Positions 19,901 through 29,295 of a stretch of DNA of 64,000 bases are shown piece by piece. The notes beneath the pieces were generated by a model. The model made no database searches. It saw only the letters and a program-made list of their open reading frames with translations, and had not been told where the DNA came from. Each line of letters begins with the position of its first letter. The stretch's first letter is position 1. This stretch comes from Crambe crambe (taxonomy: Eukaryota > Porifera > Demospongiae > Poecilosclerida > Crambeidae): positions 310,001 to 374,000 of the forward strand of contig OZ004581.1 in the NCBI GenBank assembly GCA_963924555.1, in the 5' to 3' direction. Both the position numbers and the translations under genes were made by a program.

Positions 19901-20011
19901 GCCCACACCTGTTTCAACATCTTGGATCTTCCTGCTTACCCCACCAAGGAGAAGATGAGATATAAGTTGTTACAAGCCATGAACTTCACTGCTGGATTTG
20001 GGATCATCTAA
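12375..20011 (+). CDS. HERC4: HERC4-like HECT E3 ubiquitin-protein ligase with RCC1 repeats, 1225 aa
   Basis: 25 exons, all in phase, total 3678 nt: 12375-12451, 12581-12729, 12941-13109, 13414-13490, 13602-13791, 13946-13977, 14058-14149, 14209-14339, 14516-14807, 15004-15611, 15891-16038, 16427-16607, 16823-16872, 16940-17017, 17104-17157, 17217-17324, 17539-17634, 17747-17920, 18015-18158, 18227-18354, 18478-18592, 18659-18850, 19191-19265, 19448-19550, 19797-20011. The first nine exons encode seven RCC1 blades (WGNASDGQLG at the start, then FGSNEKGQLG, WGDGQLGQLG, WGQNNHHQLG, WGRNTFGQLG, CGSSRYGQLG, CGLGLNGQLG). The C-terminal third is a HECT domain with catalytic cysteine in HTCFNILDLP (about C1193) and the usual FGII end. 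Exon 10 adds a Ser/Thr/Gln-rich stretch of about 130 residues, which makes the protein longer than vertebrate HERC4 (about 1057). Orthology to HERC4 rather than HERC3 rests on the N-terminus. Confidence 0.93.
13120..13345. repeat. GGTGGTCTCT-rich dispersed repeat in HERC intron 3
   Basis: Variants of ggtggtctct recur about six times in direct and inverted form around an AT-rich centre. The outline resembles a small inverted-repeat element without clear ends. Confidence 0.4.
13862..13910. repeat. (TC)n microsatellite
   Basis: TC dinucleotide run in the pyrimidine tract upstream of HERC exon 6. Confidence 0.95.
14823..14963. mobile_element. Copy of the dispersed CAGTGGAACCTCC repeat (inverted orientation)
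   Basis: Hallmark strings appear as reverse complements of the 18866 copy: cttgggacccagccttttgt, ctcttttggaggtt, tgtcctttgttgagaggttt and gaggttccacc. Lies in HERC intron 9. Confidence 0.65.
15708..15818. mobile_element. Small inverted-repeat element in HERC intron 10
   Basis: Ends acagtggaacctcttct and atagtggttccattgtact form an imperfect inverted repeat around a short AT-rich core. Possibly a distant relative of the CAGTGGAACCTCC element. Confidence 0.45.
16066..16322. repeat. 11-bp minisatellite (TTGACTGGCAG-like), about 20 units
   Basis: Units of the form (a/g)ttgac(t/c)(g/a)gca recur in higher-order blocks of two to four. Wholly within HERC intron 11, beginning 28 bases after the donor. 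Confidence 0.92.
16620..16770. repeat. G-rich minisatellite (cacagtgggagga units)
   Basis: Purine-rich repeats of gggagga/gggagaggg and four copies of cacagtgggaggag in HERC intron 12. G-run density is high on the plus strand. Confidence 0.8.
17325..17478 (+). repeat. 29-bp minisatellite starting at a splice donor
   Basis: About 5.3 units beginning gtgggcattat(a/t)tcatgt start exactly at the first intron base after HERC exon 16 (17324). Several units are preceded by taag, so the donor context is repeated. Confidence 0.85.
18866..19024. mobile_element. 159-bp MITE, reference copy of the CAGTGGAACCTCC family
   Basis: Clear termini: CAGTGGAAACCTCC at the left and GAGGTTCCACTG at the right, in inverted orientation. 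The body has aaaggacactctgaaagagg, ctctcaacaaag and aaaggacaaaaggagg blocks. Sits in HERC intron 22. Confidence 0.8.
19562..19700. mobile_element. Degenerate copy of the CAGTGGAACCTCC repeat
   Basis: Begins cagtagaacctccaatcaat and contains cttgggacccagtc, tgtagagaggtt and ttagaggtttgtcct. Lies in the last HERC intron. Confidence 0.6.
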
Positions 20012-21130
20012 CTGAATTGCCGCTAGCAAAATTCTTTTCATATGTAATTGCTGTCATGTTCATGACTTATCAAATGATGATGATAATCATTTAGCTGTTA
20101 ATTATACAGGGTGAATTTAATTTATTAAAGGCCAGAGTGAAGTGAGTCCCTCACGCTAACGAATTGGCTGAGAAATTTCTACTATATTTTTGTACATGCA
20201 TATATCACAAAAATATAGGCACCATCTGATAGTTCTTACTATATAGTCTTTCCTGTCACAATGCTTGCATTTCTAGTATTTGGAATTGGAGTCTGACAGG
20301 ATTGACCTTCTTGCTAGTTCTACTTTCTCCATAATATTAATATGAAAGGTGGCCCTATTCAGCTATACTGTACATGCATGGAAAATATTGCTGTGACCTC
20401 CGGCTCAGCAGGTATGGGTGTGGCTGGTTGACTACAATGACACTGTTTACAGGATTGAAGTATACATAATATCTACACATGGTTTACACAGCTGCAATCA
20501 TAGCATGAATGGAATCACGAGTATGTACCCCAAATAAGCTGCATTGGGGAGGCTCGTAGAGTAAACACATGGAGCATTGCAGGGTTCTCCCCCAAGGGAG
20601 GTCAGTGCAATACCACTCTGATGGGGCCCATTTTTCTTTCATGTGGTTAAAACAATGTATTTTTAATAGCCACAAGAATATCCAAATCCTTTACTATTCA
20701 AGCACCCTCTGATCAGTTTCACTGGGGAGAACTCTGCATTGCATGGTTTTGATGCTGACCAGTCAACAATAGGAGGTTATATTATTACTGTATAGCTAGC
20801 AATATTTTCACGGGGAAAGTAATGTTTTTTTTCCAATATATAATTTAGTTGTGAAATGTGAATTTTTGTACTATTGGTATCTGATAATTGAGCTACTGAT
20901 CGATGGTGTTTAGTGTTAAGGCAGCAGCAATCTGATCTTGAGCATAAGTGGTAGCTACATAATATAGATGATGTGGTTCATAGCTTAATGATAACATGTT
21001 TGTTTTGCAACACTCAGGTCATGGAATAATGATGATAGGGTTGTCATAATGACACACTTCCTCTTTGGATGAATATGTTTCATCACATGAGAATTAGCTA
21101 TGTATATATGTTACAATAACCATGCATGCA
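20012..21130. other. Intergenic region
   Basis: 3' flank of the HERC gene followed by AT-rich sequence. No coding segment recognised. Short strings such as ccccaagggaggtcagtgca near 20590 look like repeat remnants but could not be assigned. Confidence 0.5.
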
Positions 21131-21137
21131 CTTGCAC

Positions 21138-21145
21138 TATAAAAG
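21138..21145 (+). promoter_or_regulatory. TATA box of the CaaX-protein gene
   Basis: TATAAAAG lies 98 bases upstream of the ATG at 21236, well placed for transcription starting near 21170. Confidence 0.65.
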
Positions 21146-21235
21146 GTTCAACTTTGTCAGAATTCCTCACTTTTTTGATCTGAAACTTTTTCATGTTGCA
21201 GTCTTTCAGTAGCTAGCCAGTTTTTTGGTGTCATC

Positions 21236-21730
21236 ATGGCTGCAGTCTTGGGACAAACTGAAATTTCAGTGAAGAAAACTGGACAAGCATGTACTGTCCC
21301 AAATAATAACATAGCTAAACTGATGTATTACTTTAACTGTGTTTGTAGCTGTGTTGAACCCGATCAAAGTCCTACCATTCGTCGTTTGCGGGATTATGAG
21401 AACTATGTACGTCTTTCCAGTGACGAAGAAGCACAATTGCTGGCTATTTGCTTGACCCTCAGCCCTGATAAGCTCGTAGGAACAGTCCTATTTCCAGCAG
21501 ATGACTGTGGAAGCAGAAGTAATGAATTTCTGGAGTTGAGTGCTGTCAGTACTAAGTTGGTTGTGGCAGAATCACTTGTTGTTGGTGGACAGAGCAAGAA
21601 GATTAAAAAGATTATGATGTTTACGAAGCGCTGGCTGGAAACATATTACATTGAGCCACTCCGTTCGATCGAAAGGAGCCTGCGACCACCACCCAGACCA
21701 CAGCCCAAGAGCGATTGTATTATTTTGTAA
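21236..21730 (+). CDS. Single-exon 164-aa protein with C-terminal CaaX box
   Basis: Uninterrupted frame from an ATG in good context (tcatcATGgct) to TAA, with a TATA box upstream and AATAAA downstream. The family is not recognised. The C-terminus is SDCIIL: a cysteine, two aliphatic residues and Leu, which fits geranylgeranylation and membrane anchoring. It is preceded by a basic/Pro-rich stretch (RSLRPPPRPQPK). A CVCSC cluster lies at about residues 35-39, and the middle (LSSDEEAQLLAICLTLSPDKL) is probably helical. No GTPase motifs (GxxxxGKS, NKxD) are present, so this is not a Ras-like protein despite the tail. Lack of introns in an intron-rich region could mean a retrocopy or a lineage-specific gene. 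Confidence 0.75.
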   Translation: MAAVLGQTEISVKKTGQACTVPNNNIAKLMYYFNCVCSCVEPDQSPTIRRLRDYENYVRLSSDEEAQLLAICLTLSPDKLVGTVLFPADDCGSRSNEFLELSAVSTKLVVAESLVVGGQSKKIKKIMMFTKRWLETYYIEPLRSIERSLRPPPRPQPKSDCIIL

Positions 21731-21985
21731 AATGGATATACTTCAGGACAAAGAAAAAAAAACAAACCGTTCTGTAATGTAACCTTTTTTTCTTTTTTTT
21801 AAATGTAGCTATATGTTCTATAGAGCTTTCTTTATTTTAGCTATGTACTTAACCCTCGAACAGTCCATGGATGCCCAACCATGTAAAGAATTATCTTTGA
21901 TTGTTTTCTGCAACAGCACTATAAGCTTGCATGGCGTGTTAAGTGTATACATTTCCAGGGAGAATTGTATACATACCACTAGATG

Positions 21986-21991
21986 AATAAA
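21986..21991 (+). terminator. Polyadenylation signal AATAAA of the CaaX-protein gene
   Basis: First AATAAA on the plus strand after the stop codon, 256 bases downstream. Confidence 0.5.
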
Positions 21992-22422
21992 GTATATGGT
22001 CTGGTATGCAGCTATAGCTGTATGAATAACTGCCAATGAATAAGACATAGGACTTAGCTACTTATCATATAACTTACCTGGATCACTGTAGGTATAGAAA
22101 CATTAAAGATATAGTAGTCACTTTTGTTACAGATTTGTAACCAAAATGCTACAGAGCCAGTATTCATAGCATATACATACACAATTATTATGAGACTGTC
22201 CCTGACCAGAAGTTGAAAGCTGTTGGAGAGATGAATAATTATAACAACTAGTTAGCTGCTTGAATACACTGCTTGAATACACTTTGCAAAAATAGCTTGT
22301 TTATGTGACCACCTGCTAGTGCAGACATCTCCAGCAGAGCACCACCAGCATCCATGCCATTAAACTCATTGGTCTGCTCACTATTATTATAAGGATACAT
22401 GGAAGCTCTGCATAGGGGCATT

Positions 22423-22645
22423 TTCAGGTGTCTAGATTCAGTGGATTGGTGGAATGGAATGGTGGCTTCCATGTTCTATATTGCATGGGTATTAAATCTG
22501 TGATTGCTAGCAACAACAGATGCAGGAATCTATAACATGCATCAGTGTGATGCAGTTAAAGGTGGATGTAGCAGCTTTGTGTTAAACATGCATAACCATG
22601 AAAAAATTGCTTTCACATGAGGGTTGGAGTGCACAACACATGATC
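22423..22645. repeat. Direct duplication, copy 1
   Basis: The segment from gtgtctagattcagtggatt to ggttggagtgcacaacaca recurs at 23247-23492. Copy 2 has an extra block of roughly 65 bases and several small gaps. Confidence 0.85.
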
Positions 22646-22702
22646 TTCTTTGTGCTTTTCCGCAATGGATCAATGCAGCAATAATACGTACAGTACTCAC
22701 TG

Positions 22703-22880
22703 CAATCACTACAGTCACCATTGCTGCAATAATTAATAGCAATAATTAATGCAGTCACTACAGTCACCATTGCTGCAATAATTAATAGCAATAATTAATG
22801 CAGTAGTTACTGCAAGTATTCACTGCAATAATCAATGCAGTAATCAATGCAGTGATAATTGCAATACTGTAGTCACTGCT
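22703..22880. repeat. Tandem repeat of tcactacagtcaccattgct units
   Basis: A block of about 50 bases (tcactacagtcaccattgct followed by gcaataattaatag and caataattaatgcag) is tandemly repeated, then decays into shorter tgcagtaatcaa-type units. Confidence 0.8.
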
Positions 22881-23061
22881 ATAATTACTGCAGTATAACA
22901 CTAGTGGGTTGGTGTAGAAAAATTATATTGAGATCGTACGTTCTTTTTCGTTCATTTTCGACCATCGGGTAAATCCTCGCGTATCCATTGATCATGCAAG
23001 CGAAGCCGGATCAGACCATAGGATTGAAGATTGTATAGACTACGTACTGTAATCGGGATTG

Positions 23062-23062
23062 C

Positions 23063-23087
<25 letters not shown>
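23062..23087. repeat. C26 homopolymer followed by A-run
   Basis: 26 consecutive cytosines, then ga and about nine A. The preceding tatagactacgtactgtaat resembles the inverted repeats at 35122 and 36925. Length is unlikely to be exact in the assembly. Confidence 0.9.
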
Positions 23088-23097
<10 letters not shown>

Positions 23098-23246
23098 TGG
23101 GCCTGGGAACGAGGCTAATGTGGGGTGAGCCTGATGAGATTGATGGAGGTTAGTTGTGCAATATCAGGCCCGTAGCAACCGGTCAGGCCATGGCCTGACC
23201 ACTTTTAAACCTTTGACCTGGTACCCCTAAGTGAGCATTAGATGTG

Positions 23247-23492
23247 GGTGTCTAGATTCAGTGGATTCGTGGAATGGAATGGAATACTGGAATCTGAGAT
23301 TTCGATTATTAACACACGTTCCGACCTTAGCTTCCATGTTCTATATTACATGGGTATTAAATCTGTGATTGCTAGCAACCAATGCAGATGCAGGAATCTA
23401 TAACATGATGCAGTTAAAGGTGGATGTAGCAGCTTTGTGTTAAACATAACCATGAAAAAATTGGTTTCACAGAGGGTTGGAGTGCACAACAC
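23247..23492. repeat. Direct duplication, copy 2
   Basis: Second copy of the 22423-22645 segment, with an insertion between tggaatggaatgg and cttccatgttctat. Confidence 0.85.
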
Positions 23493-23939
23493 AAGAGGAG
23501 ACGTGAGTGATCGTGTTGTTAACTTGTTACTACTCTGTAGTTTCCTGAGGATGTTTGCTGATACATATCTACATATCACTTGAAGGTAGCTAGTATAATG
23601 GGCCCGGATAATTGATGCTGGCATCATTTTTTTGAGTATAGCTATATCTAGAAGCGTTGAGCAATATCTGAGAATTATAGTTTATAGCTACAGTATCAGT
23701 CTGACCAGATGGTAATATGGAATGTGGATGTGGGATTCAGCATATGACAGATACAATACTCGAGCTGCATGATCTTACAAGTTCTATAATTATTAGGTTT
23801 CAGTAATATTATTGGTAGTATTCTAGTCCAGTATTCCATTCCACTGTTCCCAATCCATGGGCCTACTAGCTACCTTCAAGTGATATGTAGATATGTTAGT
23901 AGTAACAGGTGATCAACATAATCACATCTCCTCTTGTGT
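23487..23939. repeat. Imperfect inverted repeat of about 80-118 bp arms
   Basis: acacaagaggagacgtgagt ... tatcacttgaaggtagctag (23487-23604) reappears inverted at 23858-23939 as ctagctaccttcaagtgata ... ctcctcttgtgt. Could be a decayed non-autonomous transposon. Confidence 0.7.
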
Positions 23940-24105
23940 ATTGTATTCCATTCCACTGTTTCCAATCACTAGGTATATGCATGTAGAGTGAGCTAAAAAT
24001 CCGACGCCTCGCACACGCCTCCTTTTCATGGAAGGCTAATGAATTATTCATTAATTTTTTACACTATTGGGAACAGTGCAAATAAACTACTGTGTTTAAT
24101 ATCTC

Positions 24106-27100
24106 TGAGGATGGTCAAGATTTGTGACATTGCAGGACGCTCTGTGGGTTCGGCCTTGATGCAGTTCATAATCAGTTTGTGCATATCTCTCCACTTCTCT
24201 GCAGTTCACTCAACATTTCTCGTCTCTTGTCAGGATTAGGCAGTTTTCTGATGATGACTTCACACAGCAGGATGCCATAGCTGTATGTGTCTACCTTGAC
24301 TGTGTATTTTTTACGTGGAGCATCTGGATCAGCAGAAGGGAATATTTCTGGTGCGGAATAGATAATGGCTCCTCGACCAGCAGTGCTTGCAAATTTTGCA
24401 AGATTGGCAGATCCTAGATCACCGACTTTGGCAACATATTGTCCATGAGAGAGGGACTTGAGGAGAACATTGGGAGCACTGAGATCACGATGGATGATGG
24501 GTTCCCAGTATTCATGCAAATAGTGAAGAGCATATGCCACATCCTGAAATATCTTCAAAGTTAGATTTCGTGAAATATCAGCTTCTTTATACTTTGAACG
24601 TAGATTCATATCCATCAGTTGAAGGAGAATCATGGGCATGGGTTGATCGTCGAAGATAGCTCCAATGAAGGCAACTATGTTGGGATGATGTACTTTAGCC
24701 ATGTAGCCAACCTCACGTCTAAGGTCATCGATTGTTCTTCCTTGTTGAAGAATTGCTTCATGAGGCTCTTTGATAGCAATATGAGATCTACGATACATTC
24801 CCTTGCAAACAGTGCCATAAGCTCCACGGGAAATCTCTTCATTCTTTGTCACTTGTGCTCTTGTGATTGAAAGAAATTCAAATTTCGGCTGTTGCTGTAA
24901 TTCTCTGATTCTCTCCTGCAGCAATTCTTTGTCAGTCTCAAGACACTGCAATTGCTAAAGTACAAATATGGCAAATGTTTAGTGTTTTATCATAATAGGT
25001 AATAGTTTTTGATAACTCACCGAATGGTATTCCAGTAGATTTTCATTCCTTCTCTCCAATTCCAATATTTTTTTTTCCAATTCATCTTTCAGGTTATCTC
25101 TTTCTAGCACAACTTGAGCTACTTGCCTTTCAAAATGTTGCTGTTGATTCCTTAGTTGGACACTGAGAACATACCGTACTCGCTCATTCAGATCAGAAAT
25201 TTCTTTCTTCAATTGTCGTTCCAGAGTGCTCCATTCTTTCTCTCTGTCCTTCATAACTGCAGCCATTTTCTCTCTTTCCCTGCATTCATTCTCGTATTCC
25301 TCAGTAGTAAGGGATACCTGATAAGATACTAACATTATAATAATACTTCAATAATGCAAATCAGATACCTCCACTTTTCGTGCCTCTATTTCATTCTTGA
25401 AATCTTCGATATCACACAGAAGTGATTCTTTTTCCATTTTCAGTCCTTCAGCTACAGCTATTGAATTATACTTAGCTATTACTAGTAATGTAATGTTCAT
25501 ACAACTAAAACTCACCATTTACCATTAGCAAGTCCATGTTAAGCTGAGCTAGCCTGTCTCTCTCCTCCTTCATTCTCTGCAGGCGTCTTTCCACAGCACT
25601 TCTAGACGAGATCAAATTCTTTATCTTCTCTTCTTTCATTCTAATTTTGCTTTCCAAATGTCTGACCTCAACCTAAATTCAGGATAATTGTGTGCCACAC
25701 CCACATAATTATCATATTCACACCTGGAAAGAGTGCTGGTTGAACACCACATCTCGTAACCCCTCCAACATTACAGATTGTGGATCAGATGGATTGATCC
25801 TTTGCTTCATATATTCATTAGCTGCTGTCAACCTTGCCACTTCAGCCTGCATGTATGTATATTGAACAGTCTGTCACTCCACTATAACTTAATTGCTACC
25901 AGCTATATACAGCTATAGTACCTCAAGTTCACAGTTATTTTCCTTTTCTGCTTTAATTTTCCCTTCCCAAACGTTCCTTTCTTCTTCAACATTTTGTTTC
26001 TCACGCTGTGGAGCAAATTAGAAGCTATATAGCTACCATAGGTGGTTAAACTTACCTTAATCATATCTAGATGTTCTCTCATTGCTTGTAGAGCTTGCTG
26101 CTGACGAGGGCTTCCATTTTCAGTGGATGATTCCTTTTCAAGCTTCCCTCTTTTCTCTCCCTTGGGTGGTTCACTGCCAGGGTCATTCTTCTCAAATGAA
26201 GTTTACGTGGACACTGGATCACTAGTAAGGTCTCTGCCTCCTTGCTGGTTCATGGCATGTTCTTCACCACCTTGAGCTGTCTGAAGTGGTGGCACAGCAG
26301 TTCCTTGATCATGAGGCACAGGATTGGGGTTGGTACCACTAGCACATTGAGGCATACCACCAGCACGTGGAGGCACACCACCAGCACGTTGAGGCTGCTG
26401 AGGGTACCCCTGTCCTTCAACTTGGGGACTGTATGGCTGTGAATACTGTTGACCAGGTGGACCAAGTGCCCGGTTATCTGGGAAGTTCTGTCTTCCCAAG
26501 CCTTGTGCTTGTTGCTGCTGTTCCTGGAATTGCTGGGCCTGAGGGTATGTATGGTGATGCTTTTGGGTTCCATACTGCAAATGCTGAGCTGCTTCTTTGG
26601 TCCTGGGATGTCCCTGCCAATCATTTCCCTGTGGATAGCCTACAGGTGATGGTACACTGTAAAAACAAATATGTAAAAACAACCCATTTTTAGGTCATCT
26701 GAGTTGCAATTTGCAACTCAGATAACCTAAAAATGGGTTGTTTTTACACATTTATTTTTACAGTGTAGCTGTTGAGGTCGGGCTTGACCTCCAGCTCTTG
26801 CTCCAAGCATGGCATTGGGTTGACCCTGTTGCTGGTTACACTGCTGCTGAGATTGCTGAAGAGGATCATTCTGTGATATAGTGAACTATGTAACCATAAT
26901 TACTAGAGGAACTTCAGAGTGCTCATACACACCTCAAAAGAAACTTTATCAGTTCTTGCTGCATCAGTAGTAAGAGATTTCAGAATCTTTTAATTGTATA
27001 CAGTGATATCAAGCAAAGGCACACTACATTGTGATCTTACTTCATCCTCTTCAGGGCTAAGAGGTGTATCATCAACAAGCTCCTTCTGTACAAGTTTCTT

Positions 27101-28850
27101 AAACTGAAAACTGATAGACTTTTGGTATTCAACTTCATCTTTCAGTAGTTCAATTTCAATCTGAAGTGACTGTAGCTAGTCACAGATATAATAATGACAA
27201 CATGCATATGCATAAATGTATAAAGCTTACCACATTGCGATCTTTTTCTTCCTCATACAGTTGCTCTGCTCGCAATTGAGGATTGGAACTGCCACAATTA
27301 GACCCCTTTGCACCTGCCTTTTCAACCTTTATGGGCTTAGTTTCAACTTTTTTCTTGAATTTTAGAAGCTCTTTGTTATCTTTTCTTGCTTTCTCCAGTT
27401 CTCCATCAAGGTGTACTGCTAAAGCAGTAGAAGTTTTAACCTTGAGTTACATACAATGATCATTATTAAATGATATCACAGCAGTTGTTGAACAGATTAC
27501 CTGGATTTTCAACCCATCGTATTCTTTCAATTTTCTGTGTTTTGATTCCTTCCTCCTCTCTACTTCAAGCTTTAAGTCATCTCTCTCACTACTAACCATC
27601 TCTACTTGTGTTTTCAAGTTCCCAATGACCACTTTTGAAGTATCCAGGTCTTGTTTAAGTTTGCCTGATACTCGTGCCCATTGCTTTCTTTGTGCATTAC
27701 GTTCTTCCTTCAAATCTTTAATCTCAGTATGTAAACACTTCATCTCTTCTTGCATAGCATCCTGTTGCAAGTCAATTAATAGACCCTGTGCTCGCTCACG
27801 ATCTTTACGCTCCTCCAGAAAATCAGCTTTATAAATTTCAGCCTAATAAGTGATGACAGAACATCAAGAGAGAGTCATGTGGTTACCTCTTTACCCTAAC
27901 TACATACCTCAACTCGAGCTGCTGCAATGTCACCAGTGGCTTCCTTCAGTTCAGTTTGGAGTTTTTCAACAGTGTGTTTAGTCACATCAAGTTGAGCAGT
28001 TTTTTCTTTCATTATTTTCTTCAGGTCACCAACTTCAATACGTAATTCTTTACATTTCTGATTATTGCAAACAAAGGCACTGGATTGCTCACCAGTCACT
28101 GCCGGAATCTAAACAAGAGTCATAGTATACAGGTCAGGTATTGTTCAGTGCACTTACTTCCATTGAAGATCTGAAAGCTTCTTATTTAGCAAAATGTAAT
28201 TCTTTTTTCAGAGCTTCATTCTCCCTTCTCAAATGTTCCATCTCTTCATGCGCACTTAAAAACTTCTCTCAACGTTAAACATCAAATATAAGTTGGTGCA
28301 CATCCAAAAAAGATTGAATTCTCCTTACCCCAGTAGTTCCTGGTATGTATCTCTATCCATAGCTTCATCTACTAGCCTCGTGCTCGTTCCCAGACTCTCA
28401 AGCTAGCTCGCTCGTCGAAGAAAAAGGTAAAGTACCGAAAGGGAGGAAGAGAAAAAGGAAAGGAAGACTCTAGCTCTTCTTCTTCTTCTCATCTTCCTCC
28501 CGTGCGGTACTTTAATATTATATATAATGGGAGTGAGAGAGGAAGGCCTGGGAACGGGCTAGCCATCTAGACCACAGAATGCATCCAATATTTATAGAAG
28601 ACAATCAGTATCTCTTACATACCTCGACGTTCATTCTTTTGGTGGACCTTTGATTATTTTACTTTGCTTTTTGGTTGGTAGCTATGTTATAATTTATTTG
28701 ATTATCCTTTTACGAATCTAGGCCCTTTTCAGAGAGCTGCTGCTTCAACTTATAAATCTCAGCTTGGTAATTCCTAGATAGCATCAGCTTCATTTTGTTG
28801 CTCTATTATTTTCTGGTTCCTACTGGAAATCATCCTTTGATCTTTATTCA
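24106..28850 (-). pseudogene. Gene A: decayed coiled-coil/UBAN-like/TKL-kinase paralog
   Basis: Minus-strand exons homologous to genes C, D and F, in the same order: relic of the exon-2 type (28850-28719), truncated exon-3 type near 28360-28320, exon-4 type at about 28272-28158, then 28108-27908, 27842-27501 (UBAN-like ADFLEERKDRERA), 27440-27231, 27169-27041, about 26990-26933, Gln/Pro-rich 26870-26056, then kinase-side coiled-coil exons 26005-25922, 25846-25724, 25672-25516, 25457-25369, 25317-25021 and kinase exon 24954-24172. Lesions: nonsense codon at 28182-28184, 111-bp MITE at 26655-26765, nonsense codon at 26203-26205 (CAA in gene F), and a 1-base deletion near 24200 that ends the kinase early (...ICTN) while the missing C-terminus persists in another frame to about 24106. 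Kinase Lys, HRDLSAPN and DLG motifs survive. The 3' half could still be expressed. Confidence 0.75.
26655..26765. mobile_element. 111-bp palindromic MITE inside a coding exon of gene A (TA target duplication)
   Basis: Two arms of about 53 bases starting CACTGTAAAAA pair almost perfectly around the centre gcaatttgc. Flanking TA is duplicated (26653-26654, 26766-26767), typical of Tc1/mariner-type insertion. Without element and one TA the exon is 702 nt and in frame, and gene F shows the uninterrupted site. On the minus strand the ends read CT|GTAAAA ... TTTTTACAG|TG, resembling intron boundaries. Confidence 0.93.
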
Positions 28851-28989
28851 CAGAAACTGTTATAGCTAGGTAAAAGTACAGACTAACCTTACATATCATG
28901 GCCTTTTTAATTAGCACCGTAAATTTTTCTCCCTTCATTCTCATTAGCTAGCTACTGTGCCTATAGCAACCCCAAGCCTCGAAGCTTAC

Positions 28990-29037
28990 CTTCAAGACCT
29001 CTTTAAAGTGAATGGGAAGCTTAATTTTCTCTGCCAT
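28990..29037 (-). CDS. Candidate first coding exon for gene A (weak)
   Basis: Minus-strand ATG at 29037 opens a 16-codon frame (MAEKIKLPIHFKEVLK) ending in a good donor (GTAAGC) in phase 0, the phase used throughout this gene family. No homology to the first exons of D or F. A TATAAAA string overlaps the ATG, so the reading may be coincidental. Confidence 0.25.
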
Positions 29038-29295
29038 TTTATACCAATAGTCCTTCCATTTATTAGCTAAGGGACACTGGGTTCACTGAACCAAAGAGGC
29101 TACAGGTTTGACAACTTATACAAACTTGCAAAGGGATATCGAAATGCTTAAGGGTTTCTATCTGTGAAGTGCTGAATGGGAATTCTCTGCTCCCCTGCCA
29201 GTCGTGTCATTATTAGCTATCATGGTCACATCAAGAAACAAAGAAATTAGCTAGGTCATATCATTTTAATATAATTATAAATTAAATGTAGCTAG
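29038..29295. other. Short intergenic gap between genes A and B
   Basis: AT-rich, 3' flank of gene B. No feature recognised. Confidence 0.5.

Noticed and set aside
21236..21730. Ras-like small GTPase because of the CaaX tail
   Set aside because: None of the GTP-binding motifs is present and the length and sequence do not match.
22423..23492. Direct repeats as LTRs of a small retroelement
   Set aside because: No TG...CA ends, primer-binding site, polypurine tract or coding remnants between the copies.
24619..24870. Plus-strand frames opposite the kinase exons (also at 29860, 38565, 42405)
   Set aside because: Shadows of the minus-strand kinase coding sequence; they recur in each paralog because the kinase itself is conserved.
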